From Pollenia angustigena (Eukaryota > Arthropoda > Insecta > Diptera > Polleniidae), in NCBI GenBank assembly GCA_930367215.1, contig OV884058.1, forward strand, positions 171,846,478 through 171,910,477: DNA of 64,000 bases. Direction: 5' to 3'. Under the pieces are notes generated by a model, which saw nothing but the letters and a program-made list of their open reading frames with translations, was not told the origin of the DNA and did no database searches. Below, piece by piece: positions 1 through 11,900 of this stretch (position 1 is its first letter; every line of letters starts with the position of its first letter). The position numbers and the translations under genes were made by a program.

Positions 1-646
1 TATAAAAACATTTGTGCCGTGTATGTGCTCCTAAAACTCAAGAACCGCTGAACTGATTGACACCAAACAATACATTATTTTAGTCACGAGCCAGGCTTCT
101 CTTTTTTTTAATCCCGATAGGTAGGAACTTGTGGCCATGATATTTATTTTTTTTTTATTTATGGTACAATTTGGCTGAAATTTACAAAATTTATTAAAAC
201 AAAAATAAATGTTTTGATAAAATTCGCGCTGGGGCCAAGTTTTTAAAAATATTCTCCAGTATTTAATTTTTTATTTTTATTTAGGAAATCCTGAGCAGCG
301 CCGGGAGCAATTCTCTAGTTTTTCATATAATTTTATTTTTATTTGACATGAAAAACTAATTTTAAGCATAAATTTATATTTTTTCGTTTGATTAAAGAAT
401 ATGGGTAAATCTATAAACCAAAATCTGGGCCGACACGTGACATTTCAAACGAGAAATTTTGTCCATAATAATTTAACTGAATAATGATTAAAAGAAAGTA
501 AAAATTTACCGTTAATCCGAATAGCATATTTCTCTTTGAACTCTTCTTTAGATTACAGACCATGTAAGCTTATTATTTTGGAATAATTTTCATCAAATAT
601 CACCTCTTTTCAGGAAGATAATATTAAAGAAAACATACAATAAAAA
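1..646. other. AT-rich repeat-like sequence, no gene
   Basis: I see no credible coding frame. The first 320 bases have the look of a decayed dispersed insect repeat: a stretch about reaching a conclusion on the 'CTGAGCAGCGCCGGGAG' type near 290-307, a GC-rich island in otherwise AT-rich DNA. The family cannot be named from the sequence alone. Confidence 0.35.
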
Positions 647-647
647 T

Positions 648-926
648 TTCTCACATATGAGCCGTTTATTTTGAAAGTGGCATTAGTCACTTTTTCAAAA
701 AAAAATCGAGTTAATAATAAATAATAATAATAAATAATAATAATAAATAATAATAATAATAATACTGAGAAAAATATCATTATCATGATGTATCAAATAC
801 AAGTGAATCTTCTCGAAAGTTAGCATCCATATTTTTAAACGTGTTAAAACGCAAACCCTTAAATATCTCGACTTAAAAACCGAAATGACTTATGGCACTT
901 TCAAAATAAACGGCTCATATATGAAA
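648..926. repeat. Small inverted-repeat element (MITE-like) with a TAA microsatellite in its loop
   Basis: The left arm around 653-690 (CATATGAGCCGTTTATTTTG onward) is matched by its reverse complement at about 888-923. The two ends can therefore pair as a hairpin. The loop contains the TAA/ATAA microsatellite. There is no coding content. The arms and size suggest a short non-autonomous DNA transposon; the target duplication was not resolved. Confidence 0.55.
711..764. repeat. (TAA)n / (ATAA)n microsatellite
   Basis: An uninterrupted run of TAA and TAAA units spans this interval. It is a simple sequence repeat, probably variable in length between individuals. Confidence 0.9.
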
Positions 927-946
927 TTAAGTTTGCACAACTTTGC

Positions 947-2390
947 CAGTGATGCCAACTTTTTGAGAGCAAAAAGCACTTTAAAATTTAAAAAAAAAAA
1001 CACTAAAAAGCACTATTTCAAACAAAAAAAGCGTAAAAAAGCACTAAGCCATTTTTACAATTTAATTAAACACACAAGCTGCATTTCGCTGTGCCGAATA
1101 TTATATACCTCCAAAATTTAAAGCAAAGGCGACGGCGTTGATGTATACCTTTTTCATTTAAGATTAAATAATAAATATATTTACATGTATATACAAATTT
1201 TTAAATGTAATTTTATTATCTTCAAAAAAAAACAATATCATCCAAATCATTTTGATCATCATCAGCGGAGTTTGAATTGGCCATAAAACAGTTTTAAAAT
1301 AATACAAAAGCGCATGAAAAATGGCAGGTCACACAACGCTCGTTATAAAAGCAATTTCTTTCAGCTGTTTTTAATTTATTTAACACTTTGCTAACAATAA
1401 GCATCGGCTCTTTTTTTTAAAGTCTTTGCGTTTTTTGTACTGCATGTTTTTAACAATTCCTAATATTTTCAAAGCCATTTTTTTTTTTTTTTTTTAACAG
1501 TATCTACATCTTTCGAAAAATGTTTACCAAAATACATCGTTTTTATTACGATTTCTTAATATGTTGTCAACGCTAAAAAGTGCAACGTTTCGTAAAATTT
1601 CCAAATTGCTAGAGAGCCTAGCTCTAATCTCGTAAATAAAGTATTTGGTAAAACGAATGCAACTCTCTTTTATCACTTTTTTATCATTTGAAATCTTAAA
1701 ATCTTTACAGGCCTTCTCAAAATTGTACCCCAAATAGCAAAGCTCATCCTCTATATAATCGTAGTTGTAGAAATGGTAGAACAAAAATAAAAATTGTAAA
1801 AAGCACTAAAGACACAAACGAAAAATTGAAAAAGCCCCAAATTAGTGCTTTTTCTTAGTTTGGCACTATGAATTTTGGCGTTTTGAGGCATCATAAATAG
1901 TGCCAAAAGCACCAAGTTAGTGCTTTTTCTTAGTTTGTCAACATTCTTTGTTTATAACTGCACTTTACTTGACTGAACCATTCATGTATGTTCGTGTGCA
2001 AACCATTCTGTTGCTTATTAATTAGTCAGCATAAATTCGGCTATTGCACTTGAACTTCACACAAACATACATGAATGGAACATACACACAAACAAAAATA
2101 AGTAGTAATAAGTATTGAGTGATTTTGTTCACTCAAAATAACCATAAGAAATTAGTATATAAGAAATGTAAATTTAGAATAAAATGATTAATAAACAATC
2201 ATAGTTTTGAAAATCAAGACAGAAATTGTTTTATTAACTAGCCAAATTCCAAGTTATAATCTTGCTTCCAAGATAAACTTGGTAAGGAATTAAGTTCAAA
2301 AAGTAAAACAATACTACAATAGAATTTTGGCGTTTTGAGGCATCAAAAAGCACCATAAATAGTGCCAAAAGCACTAAGTTGGCATCACTG
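947..2390. mobile_element. hAT-type DNA transposon, complete ends, dead transposase
   Basis: The element starts CAGTGATGCCAACTT and ends with the exact reverse complement, a perfect 15-bp terminal inverted repeat. It is flanked by a perfect 8-bp target duplication AACTTTGC (939-946 and 2391-2398), the hallmark of hAT elements. Subterminal copies of an 'AAAAGCACTAA'-like motif recur at both ends. The only coding trace is a short minus-strand frame (1524-1784), so this is a non-autonomous or decayed copy. The intact target duplication means the boundaries can be trusted. Confidence 0.93.
1524..1784 (-). pseudogene. hAT transposase fragment (low certainty)
   Basis: This 86-codon minus-strand frame lies inside the hAT element. 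It reads like the segment of hAT transposases that precedes the C-terminal dimerisation region: the residues ARLSSNLEILRNVALFSVDN resemble the 'RLPxNIxILxxxSLFSV' block of that family. It has no DDE motif and no BED finger and is clearly truncated. The resemblance is from memory of the family, so the assignment rests as much on position within the element as on the sequence. Confidence 0.45.
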
Positions 2391-2398
2391 AACTTTGC

Positions 2399-3571
2399 AG
2401 GCTGATTGCTCATCTAAGTGAACAAATTTATGGGTAAATTTATAAAATTAGTAAAATCTTAATATTTTTCTCTATAAAAATATCGTAAAATAATCAGCTT
2501 TTAATAACTTTTAAATTTTCGGTCACGGTGGACCTTTTGACGGAAATGCCCAAATCTGGTTATTTCAGATCAAAGTAACCGTATGATTAATGTTTATGAT
2601 TTATGTTACCCAAATATTTCTCATACGTACCGAAAAATTTTCGTCGCAATTACAAATCAAAACTCCCCGGGAGTTTTCTTTCTCTCTTTTCTAGTTTTAA
2701 CAATTGAATTTAAATAGGAAAAATGGGAGAAGGTTTATTAGAAAAGAACTGCATATAGTTGACGTTTGTATACTTAACAAGTGTAAAAAATGGGTATATT
2801 TCATTTTTGTCTTCTATTTTCACAATACAAATAATGTAGACGTATATTATGTATGTTATATACCTTGATTTATTTCATTACTATTTATAATTAGTATGAC
2901 ATTCAAAGTATCAACTCTAGATGTCTTTGACCGAAGTGGAAAATATTTTAGACAGAGGCATGGCCATAATATAAAAATATTTCAAAATCTTAACTTATAC
3001 ATGATGAGCGTTTTAATTACGGAAGATACTAGTTTAATGCCTTTAGTTTCATCTGTTGTAATATGGACGTTTTTTTTCTTCGCCCCGTTTTAATTATTTT
3101 ATTTTATTGAAGATCCCTTAATAAAAATAACTGCAACAATTCGATGAAAACCCCCTGCTCTTTCTAACGATAAAGCACTTGCAATATTCAAAATGTCTTC
3201 CACTGAACCCAATGCTTCTGAATGAACTTCAATACTCTCAAATGACCTGTTGTGTAACTCCTAATAATTTTTTGTGTTTCTTAGAATCCTTTGTTAAAAA
3301 ATTCTTTTTTGTTCCTACAATTAATATTAAAACGAGGATTTTAATACATTTAAATTTATAGATATTTCAATTACATTACATTTAATGTAATTAATAAAAA
3401 TAAAAATGATAAAAATTTTTAATAAAAACTCCCCAATTTTTCTAAGTGCATCATTGTGCCAATTAAATAAATTGAAAAGGCCGATGTTGAATGTGAACCA
3501 CACCTAAACTTCAAGTGTTTTTCTGCATTTCAATTGACATTTCTCAATTTCAGACTAACTCAATTTGAACC
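2399..3571. other. Intergenic, no gene seen
   Basis: AT-rich sequence with short chance frames (60-65 codons) that show no family features. The last hundred bases may be the untranslated lead of the transposase remnant that starts at 3572. Confidence 0.5.
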
Positions 3572-4010
3572 ATGGAAAGATACACAATCAAGCAACGCGT
3601 TAAAGTTATTTAGGCTTATTATGAAAATGGGCGTTCAAATCAAAATGCATATCAGCTTCAGTGATGAGGCACATTTTCACCTCAGTAGATTCGTCAATAA
3701 GCAGAATTGCCGCATTTGGGCGAATGATAATCCAAGAGTGATTGTCGAAAAACCAATGCACCCACAAAGAGTGACTGTTTGGTGCGGTTTATGGGCTGGC
3801 GGCATCATTCTGGCCGGTCAGCAATAACTGTGAATGGTATTTGCTATCGTGAGATGATAACGAACTTTTTATGGCCCGTATTGGAAGATACGGATGTGGA
3901 CGATATGTGGTTACAACAGGAAGGTGCCACTTGCCACACAGCTAACGAAACAATGGCTCTTTTGAACGACAACTTCAATGGCCGTGTTATCTCACGTGGT
4001 GGAAATGTCA

Positions 4011-4018
4011 ATTGGCCG
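4011..4018. repeat. 8-bp target-site duplication of hAT insertion, left copy
   Basis: ATTGGCCG here is repeated at 5089-5096. Removing the insert and one copy restores the reading of the interrupted transposase across the junction, which confirms the boundaries. Confidence 0.93.
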
Positions 4019-4400
4019 CAGAGTTGCCAAAACTTTGTGACCAAAAATGGCTAAATTTACGGAAAAAAATGGCTAAAAAATGGCTAAAAATAGGCTAAAA
4101 AAATGGCAAAAAGTTTTTTTTAAATAAAAACTCATTAAAATTCAATAACAAAACAGAAATAATTCATTTAAAGTTGTTTACGATGATACTGTAAGTTATG
4201 ATCAATTTGTTAAATAAGAATAAACGTAAATTAATATTTTGATAGATATTTAAAAAATTAAATAATCGATAAATTCGATGTCGTTATTATTCATCTCATA
4301 GGAATCAGTCGTGCCTATTAGTTTTAAATATTTTGAAGGTAAAACAGAATCAAGACAACATTTACCCAACACCTTTTGAGTCCGGATCTACAATAAAAAA

Positions 4401-4562
4401 CAAGTAAGAAAGTATAGTCGGTCGGATCGTTAAATTGACTCAGAAAGTGATGTTGAGTCTATCGTTATACGTAAAGGTGGGCTTAGGACCAATATTTTAA
4501 GGTGTTACAAACATCAGCACAAACGCATAGTACCCTCCTTAATATTGTATTGTTATGGTAAA
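4401..4562 (+). repeat. Short interspersed repeat, 'CAAGTAAGAAAGTATAGTCG' family (truncated)
   Basis: The start is shared with 22346 and the end (ACATCAGCACAAA followed by a decayed terminal hairpin) with 22346-22962 and 63212-63454. The middle is deleted in this copy. The family has a fixed start and a short hairpin near its end, which would fit a non-autonomous Helitron/Helentron-like element, but that class is an inference. Confidence 0.7.
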
Positions 4563-4610
4563 AATATTTACCTAATTGATCAAATCGAATTTACGGTTGC
4601 TAAATGTAAC

Positions 4611-4871
4611 CTATTTTCTCAAATTACTTTTAACTTGGCTAAACACCCACTCTACTTCAGCATTAGACCATGGAAGTGAGAGCAACTTTATAGTCAATTC
4701 TGAAATTTCTAAAACAATTTTGTTACCGCCTGCATCTCTTTTTCGAAATACTGGCAACCAGAAAGAAACACCGATGTTTGTGTTAATCCATTTTATAAAT
4801 TTAATGTTGGCATACGGGTCCTTTATTTTAAAAGATGTTTCATGATCATAGTTTATAGCGATTTTCAACAT
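4611..4871 (-). pseudogene. hAT transposase C-terminal dimerisation fragment
   Basis: This 86-codon minus-strand frame ends with LLSLPWSNAEVEWVFSQVKS. That is the conserved C-terminal block of hAT transposases (family form LPxSNAxVERVFS), which mediates dimerisation. One conserved Arg is Trp. The upstream catalytic core is missing. It lies inside an element with a perfect 8-bp target duplication, which supports the assignment. Confidence 0.85.
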
Positions 4872-5414
4872 TTGTAAAAGTTGTGATTTAAATTAAAGGC
4901 GTTTTAATTGTTAAAGATGTTTATTTTACTTTTATAAATTTTATAATAAAATAAAAATTATTCTTTTAAAAGAAAAAGACCAAACAAATTTTTATGGCTA
5001 AACAAGTTGAAAAAAGGCTAAAAAAATGGCTAATGGCTAAACTCAATTTTGAATGGCTAAACAGGGTGAAAAATGGCTAAATTGACTGATTGGCCGCCAA
5101 GATCATGTGATTTGACACCGTTGGACTTCTTTCTTTGGGGTTATTTCGAAGAAAGGTTGTACGTCGATAAGCCAGCAACAATTCAAGAGCTTAAGAATGA
5201 GATAGTTCGGCACATAAATGGCATAGAACCTCAATTATGCTTCAGCGTCATCGAAAATTTGGACTATCGGATGGAGGTGTGCCGCCGAAGTCGCGGCGGC
5301 CATTTGGCCTATATTTTGTTCCATACATAATTAAATTATACCAATATTATCATTATAAAAAGAAATGACAATAATTTCCTAAATAATTTGTGTTTTATTC
5401 AAAATCAACATCAA

Positions 5415-5664
5415 CATGAGGAGATCGAGTGGTAGCGTTCGAAACATGTCAGGGTATCCAGCCGCTTGGGTTCGAATCTCAGGTCAGTCGAGAATGAATG
5501 ATTATCAATAACAATTTTAATTAATTCTCATGTTGTAAAATTCCTTTCTTCATAAAAACAATCTAATGAAAATTAAATTTGTTGAATCTAAGCCTGATTA
5601 AAAAATATTGCAAATTTGGATTAAAACCCATAAATAGTTCAACAAAATTACCACAATACTAATT
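5415..5664 (+). repeat. tRNA-related SINE-like element, copy 1
   Basis: An A-box-like GATCGAGTGG near 5422 and a B-box-like GGGTTCGAATC near 5468 are spaced as in an RNA polymerase III promoter. They are followed by an AT-rich tail ending TACCACAATACTAATT. Closely related copies occur at 29975-30236 (minus), 30241-30430 (plus) and 30729-30950 (plus), with a diverged one at 24787-25020. The structure suggests a tRNA-derived SINE. Some copies are arranged head to head, so a foldback DNA element is an alternative. Confidence 0.65.
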
Positions 5665-7323
5665 ATTTTTAAAAACAATTACAATAATTGTTTTGTTTTT
5701 TTATTTTATTAAAAAAATGTAAATGAAATTTAAGTTCCAATTACGTGTAATTAAGAAAAAATGTTATCAACATTACATTCATGTAATTCTGTAATTGTAG
5801 GTCTAATTAATTACAAAATTATATTTCGATCTTTCAATATGCTTCTATTTACTTGCAGGCGAATTGTTTTTTGTTGAAACTCAAAAGCCTAAAACGTCGA
5901 TTTTCCCAGTGAAAGGAACTTTTACTTTGTTAAAGAAATTCTAAGAACATTTTTCTCAAGTTTTTATCTTGCCATAATCTTCGTTGGACCATAAAATAAT
6001 TCCTCGCTAAACAAAACATTATTAAAATGTTTGCTATAAATATTTTAATACTTAATTGAATTAAATATACATACATGTTAATAAAAACTATTCTTTAAAC
6101 TAGAAAAAAAAATTAATAAAACCATAAATCCATAAATTGCTTCAAAAAGAGTCAAGCTAAACAAAGAAGAAGAAAAGACAATATAACAAACAATATATTC
6201 CCACATATTACAACATGATTCATAAACAAGCATCTGGAGCGCCACTTGTCACAAAATTACAATAAATATAAATTCGTGATAACATGAACAAAAGACCACA
6301 ACAAGATCGCAAACATAAAAAACAACAATAACAACATTTAATACAAATATTTAGTTTTGTATTAAATTTAGTTGTTTTTGTTTTTTTTGCAATAATATAT
6401 ATAAAAATATAAACAAGATACGAGAGTACTTTTATGACAACAGTAGTGCAAACTATTGAAACTGGTCTATATCACAATATAAAAATATCAGAAAACTTAA
6501 AAACAAAAAAAAACCTAAACCATCATTTATGAAAACAAAAGAGTCTCACGGGATTGTGAGATTCATACAAGTATGAACGTTCTACGAAGTACGTTTGAGT
6601 TGTTGGATAAATATTTTTATATTTAACTCTTATTTGAATTTTCATACCTTTGCTCTTCCTTATTTCGTATGTACGTATGTATGTTTCAAACTTTTATCTG
6701 ATGGCTGAAAATAAATTGATATGTTGTAAAGACATAATGCAATCTTAGTTAGAAGAAATGTACGTACACTCACAAAGTTACAGACATTAGCTGTTTGTAC
6801 GGAGACTTGCACATAAATAAAGTCTCGTTTAAAATTGAGACATTTCAACTTCCGAAATCAAATCGTGCTGGGTTAAATGTATTGTTCTCTGTTTTGTAGG
6901 TTCAATATATTTTCTTTTACAACAACTACAAACTCATATTTTCTCTCTTTGGATTTCTCATGTGAATTCAATTGAACTATTTGTCCGTCGGTTTTTGTTT
7001 ATATTGTGCCAAAATAATCATTTACTTATGAACACACTGAAAATTCAAAAGATTCAAATACGAATAGATATACTTATAAATATGTTTTTTGCATATGGAT
7101 ATTTTTGTTAAGGCATTGCAGAGTTTTAAAGGAATATATTTGCTAGAGCAACCTTTAGGATTAATGTTTATGATTTTCTGTTCTATTATCTTAAATTGAT
7201 GAGATCGAAAATCTGTAGGACACAGTGGGCTAGGATTGGCCGTACAGATAACAAAAGTGGAGGATTGGGTTTAATTAGGGGACGGTATGGTTTTTGAAAA
7301 CCTTGCATCTAAAAGGCCTATAA
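5665..7323. other. AT-rich intergenic sequence, no gene seen
   Basis: Long A/T tracts and CAA runs; the few short frames (up to 62 codons) show no protein features. I see no terminal repeats with a target duplication. Confidence 0.5.
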
Positions 7324-7787
7324 CAGATCTGCAACAAGTATGATCGGTTCGATTTTTAGCGTTAGCAATTGAAGCACAGCCGCGAATAACGTTTTAAGTT
7401 ACAAAATAATAATTTTTCAGGAGAGCAAAAAAACGTTTTTTGACAGGCAGCATTATTTGCTTTAAAAATTATTTTTTCTATTATTAAAAATAATGATAAT
7501 AAAAACTTTAATGCAAAAGGCTTTTAAAACATTATTCCGCACTGCAAAACCATTTCGGTTTCATCATTTTGTTAGTAACTTGCAATGTTCTTCCACTGGC
7601 TGACACTTTGTACGCCATTTTAAAGGCGTTCAGGTGCATAGTTTTGGTTGATTTGATGTTTAAACTGTGTAAGAGAGTAAGGTCAACGATTATCAGCAAA
7701 AAAACAGTTTTTGCAAAATGTGGCGTTTACAACGTTATTCGCGGCTGTGCTTCAATTGATATAACTCGATCATAAATGTTGCAGCTG
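7324..7787. repeat. TIR element (MITE-like)
   Basis: The left end (CTGCAACAAGTATGATCGGT, continuing through an AAGCACAGCCGCGAATAACG block at about 7374-7393) is matched in reverse complement at about 7731-7787. The arms cover roughly 50 bp with small indels. No target duplication was resolved and the internal frame (7569-7775) is not recognisable. Confidence 0.55.
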
Positions 7788-8159
7788 ACTGAACATTTAA
7801 TTGCATTTGAAAAAGAATATTGCAAGATAGATGCGCACACCACTTCGTTTACTTGCGGTGATCTCTACTATCATACCAAAAAAAATTTTTTAAAACATAC
7901 ATGTTCTGTCTCACCACGCAATATGGAAAGCATTACAATATCGACCCCTTTGCGAGAAATTACCGTATGTTACAAAAACCAAATTTTACAGGAGAGCCAT
8001 TTTTCTACTTTTCTCTGCTTTAAGTTGCAATATCAAAATGAAAATATGCATTAAATATTTGGAGCAACGAAGTGGAATTCGCCTACAACATTTTGTCAGG
8101 TGACGTCTCTTTGAATGAAGGACTAGATTGGATCAAATACTCAATTTCGAAAAAATTGG

Positions 8160-8234
8160 ATACGTTAATTGCGCGCAAAAGGGTCGATATATAGGTGTAC
8201 CTACAAAAGTTATTAATCTAGTTGTTATTGTTGC
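8160..8234 (+). pseudogene. Possible 5' piece of the LINE remnant disrupted by the BEL element
   Basis: Directly upstream of the BEL insertion one frame reads GVPTKVINLV, a plausible match to the segment before the catalytic core of LINE reverse transcriptases. The downstream LINE remnant continues after the element at 14762. A frameshift separates the two pieces. The call depends mostly on position. Confidence 0.35.
8230..8234. repeat. 5-bp target-site duplication (left) of BEL/Pao element
   Basis: GTTGC here is repeated exactly at 14762-14766. Five bases is the usual duplication for BEL/Pao integrases. Confidence 0.93.
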
Positions 8235-8739
8235 TGTTGAAAATTCTTATTTTATTTAAAATCAAAACTTCCTATTTTTGTTTCACCCTTTACATTTCAT
8301 TTTAAATTACATTGTATTTAACAGCAGCTTTAAATAAATGTATTTAATTTCTCACAATGTTAATTTAGTATGCTTAAAGATTGTTAATATTTACATATAT
8401 CGTAATTAATTTTTGTACCTCTCATTATCTCACTGAATTATTTTGTTTTATTCTTTAATTTTTCTTTAATCATAACTCATATTGAAATTGCATATTATCA
8501 ATAACTGTATGTATGTAAACCTACTTAAAACCAGGTTTTATACTTATGCTAAGCTAGGCTTTGATTTAAAAGAAATATTTTTGTTCATGTAAAAAATTAC
8601 TTGGTGATAGAACGTAGAACGTAAAACATCTTAATTTCTGCCTAGCTGCATAAAAAAAATAAGTTTAACAGCCTTGCTGCTTAATAAAGAACTGCTTATT
8701 TTAATATTCAACAATTGGAGTTTGAATTAATCTCGTACA
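8235..8739 (+). repeat. 5' LTR of BEL/Pao retrotransposon
   Basis: This 505-bp repeat begins TGTTG and ends ...TACA. It matches the 3' LTR (14257-14761) at every position I compared except 8632 (T) versus 14654 (G). It should contain the promoter and polyadenylation signals of the element; AATAAA at about 8684-8689 near its end is a plausible poly(A) signal. The near-identity means very recent insertion, because both LTRs are copied from one template at integration. Confidence 0.95.
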
Positions 8740-8746
8740 TTAAAAT

Positions 8747-8764
8747 TGGTGCCGAAACCCGGGA
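8747..8764 (+). other. Primer-binding site (tRNA-Phe)
   Basis: TGGTGCCGAAACCCGGGA lies 7 bases after the 5' LTR. It is the complement of the 3' end, including CCA, of animal tRNA-Phe. Reverse transcription of the element would start here. Confidence 0.9.
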
Positions 8765-8979
8765 TAATACTTTATTTGATAAAACTACTGCCATATCATA
8801 ATTTGAGTTCTGGATTTGATTGCTTTTATCGATGTGGTTTCTTGGATCATTATTGTGGAAGTTACTGATAAAACCAGCTTTATAGTTATACTGCCTGTAT
8901 TCGAAGTCAACTAAATAAATAGATTGGATTTTTAATCGCAATTTCCACAGTAAACTGTATGTATAAATAAGTTTTTGTT

Positions 8980-11900
8980 ATGGAGGACATTTCACCCATA
9001 ATTGAAAGTCAATGCACGTTATTAACTAATTTAAATAAAACCAAAATTAGATTTGATAGTAAAAGTAGGGAGCAAAAAACATGCGGTTATGCTCAAAGCG
9101 TTTTAGAAAGTATAGAGGGTGTGAGCCAGCAGTTTACGGACGTACATTGTGAGCTCGTTAATATTATTAGAGAAAAAACTATTAGGTCTGAAGAGGTCCC
9201 ATATTTCAGTGAAGAAATTTTTGAAGAATTTCAGGATAGTTTTCAAATGTTTAAAGGAAGGCTGCTGGATATAATAGCTGAATCGCAGCAGCCTAACTCA
9301 CCGGCTTTCCACTCGAGTACTTTTCATGCGTCATCAACCAGACAGAATACCACTATACCTGCTGAGGCACGTTTGCCAAAAATCGATATACCTAATTTCT
9401 CAGGTGATTATTTATCGTGGATCTCGTATCGAGATATGTTTGTGTCCTTAGTACACAATAACTTATCTTTATCAAAAATTCAAAAATATTATTTTCTTAA
9501 GGGTTCATGCTCTGGTTCGCCACTTGATATTGTTAATGAATATCCTGCTTCCGAAGACAACTACGAACTAGCATGGGATGCACTCCATAAACGTTATCAT
9601 AACCCTAGAAAAATTGTAAGCACACTGTTATCAAAACTTTTCTCAATACCCAATTCAAATGGTAGTGCTGAAAGCATACAAAACATTTTGGATACCACAC
9701 GTAATTGTTTAGCTTTGCTAAATACACTAGGAGTTACAAGGGAAACTTATGATGCTATTATAATACATTTAACGGTTAATCGTCTTGATATACAAACCAG
9801 GAAAGAGTGGGAACAGTCCCTAAAAGCTTCTATTGAGATTCCAACATTAAATGAACTTTTTAGTTTTCTGGAAACTTCGTTCAGAACCCTTGAATGCCTT
9901 GCTGAGCCTAGTCATTCAATTGCACATGTAAGGTCTCAGCCAAAAACAAAAAATAATTTTCGAAAAAATATTCATTTATCAACATCCAATAGTGATGATA
10001 ATTGTCCATGCTGTAATAAACGTCACTTCTTATACAAATGTTTTAAGTTTATATCAATGCCTTCACAAGAGAAATGTGAACTAATAAGAGCAAAAAGAAT
10101 TTGTCATAATTGCCTGAATATTGGTCATTTTAGTCGTGAATGTAGTTCAAAATCTCGTTGTCAGAGATGTCAACAAAAGCATCACACCACAGTTCATAAT
10201 GAATTCACCACTTCAGAAACTAGACCTCAAACTTCGTTAAATACAACAGATACACCAGAACGCTCCAGTAACATTGCAGTACAATGCAGTACACTTGCTA
10301 AGCCTCAAGTCTTATTAGCCACCATGCGCGTTTACATCAAAACATATTTAGGTAACTTTTCTCTAAGAGCAATTTTAGACCATTGCGCCCAAGCATCACT
10401 TATTACTGAAAATGCTGCACAAACTTTAAAATTACAGTACTTTAAAACATTTGCACAAATTAATGGGGAAGGCAAAAAAAAGGCGATTACGACTCGCAAA
10501 TATGTAAATTTATTACTTCAATCAAGAATAGAAGCAAATTTTGAATTGAATTGTAGTGCACTTGTTGTACCATCTATAACAAATTATCAACCAGTACGTA
10601 CTAAAGAATGTAGATTACCAAATCTTGATAACTATAAACTTGCTGACCCGGAGTTTTTAAATTATGGAGATATAGATTTATTACTGGGCGGCGATATTAA
10701 CGGTGATGTTATTTTACCCCAACAAAAGAAATTTGAGAAAAGCATTTTTTTACAATACACTCATTTTGGGTGGATCGTGTCTGGTCCAACTTCAGAATTT
10801 GATTACAGTAACACAATTAATGTAAATATTTGCTCATTAGACGAACAACTAAAGGCCTTCTGGATACAGGAAGAATTATTAGAAAAGAGATTATTGACAA
10901 AGGAAGAAGAACTTTGTGAAACCTTTTTTACAGCAACTACAACTCGTGACAAAGATGGTCGTTACACAGTTGCTTTACCTTTCAAGAATATAATTAAAGG
11001 GGGAATACTGCCTACCTTTAGTATGACGGATTATAGTGCACTGTCAAGACTAAAACATATAGAATCTAAATGCAAACGAGATAATGTTTTTAGCAAAGCT
11101 TACTACAACTTTTTGACTGAGTATGAAAACTTAAAACATATGAAAAGGATTGGTGTATACCCTCAAGACTTAGAAAAAAATTGTTATTTTCTACCTCACC
11201 ATGGTGTTTGGAGGGAAAGTAGTTCCACAACAAAATTAAGAGTAGTTTTTTACGGTAGTGGAAAAAATCGCAATCAACCTTCATTAAATGATGAACTGGC
11301 AGCTGGGCCAGCTTTGCAAAATGACTTACCTACTACCATTACACGTTGGAGGTGTTTAAAGTTGGGTTTTAGATCAGATTTGGAGAAAATGTTTCGCCAA
11401 ATCAATGTTATAAATGACCATCAAAAATATCAGCAAATATTATGGCGTAATAATACTAATAATGACATAGCCATTTACCAATTAAAAACAGTCACGTATG
11501 GAACAACATGCGCTCCCTTTCTTTCTATACGAGTATTACACCAGTTAGCAAAAGATGAAAATAAAGAGTTCCCAAGAGCAAGTAAAGTCCTTATCTCAGA
11601 TACGTACGTTGATGACATAATCTCTGGTGCTGATAATTACAATGAGGCAATTGAATTACAGCAACAACTATGTAAAATGTTAAGTAAAGGTGGTTTTACA
11701 CTTCGAAAGTGGATATCGAATAACAAAGAATTTCTTAATTCTGTACCTATTGACTTTAGAGAAAATAATAATGTTTACGAAATAGATAAAAATGAAAGCG
11801 TTAAGGCCCTAGGCCTAAAGTGGGACGTAATTTCAGATTCATTTTCTTTTAAAATTAATTTCTTTAATAACAGACAAGTATCTAAAAGAACTATACTTTC

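Larger units (their letters stand above)
4019..5088 (-). mobile_element. hAT element inserted in the DDE transposase remnant
   Basis: The 1070-bp insert begins CAGAGTTGCCA and ends in ...GACTG, with imperfect inverted ends and a perfect 8-bp target duplication. Both ends carry many copies of the motif AATGGCTAAA, probably subterminal transposase-binding repeats. The minus strand encodes a C-terminal hAT fragment (4611-4871). A short interspersed repeat (4401-4562) is nested inside it, so at least three layers of insertion are visible here: mariner-like gene, hAT, short repeat. Confidence 0.9.
3572..5330 (+). pseudogene. Tc1/mariner-superfamily DDE transposase, broken and interrupted
   Basis: A decayed transposase gene. 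The start (MERYTIKQRVKVI) matches the N-terminal helix-turn-helix of this family but runs into a stop within 14 codons. A large internal deletion then joins the HTH region directly to the first catalytic block (SDEAHFHL, about 3659-3682). A frame change follows near 3815, after WCGLWAGG. The second catalytic block reads LQQEGATCHTA, where the family has QQDGA, so the metal-binding Asp is Glu. The reading is then split by the hAT element 4019-5088 and resumes with RSCDLTPLDFFLWGY (about 5099 onward) to a stop near 5330. Relatives lie at 33345-34108 and 46700-46985 on the minus strand. The gene cannot encode an active enzyme. Confidence 0.88.

Noticed and set aside
885..1121. 78-codon plus-strand frame
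   Set aside because: It crosses the boundary and target duplication of the hAT element and is Lys-rich low complexity; a chance frame.
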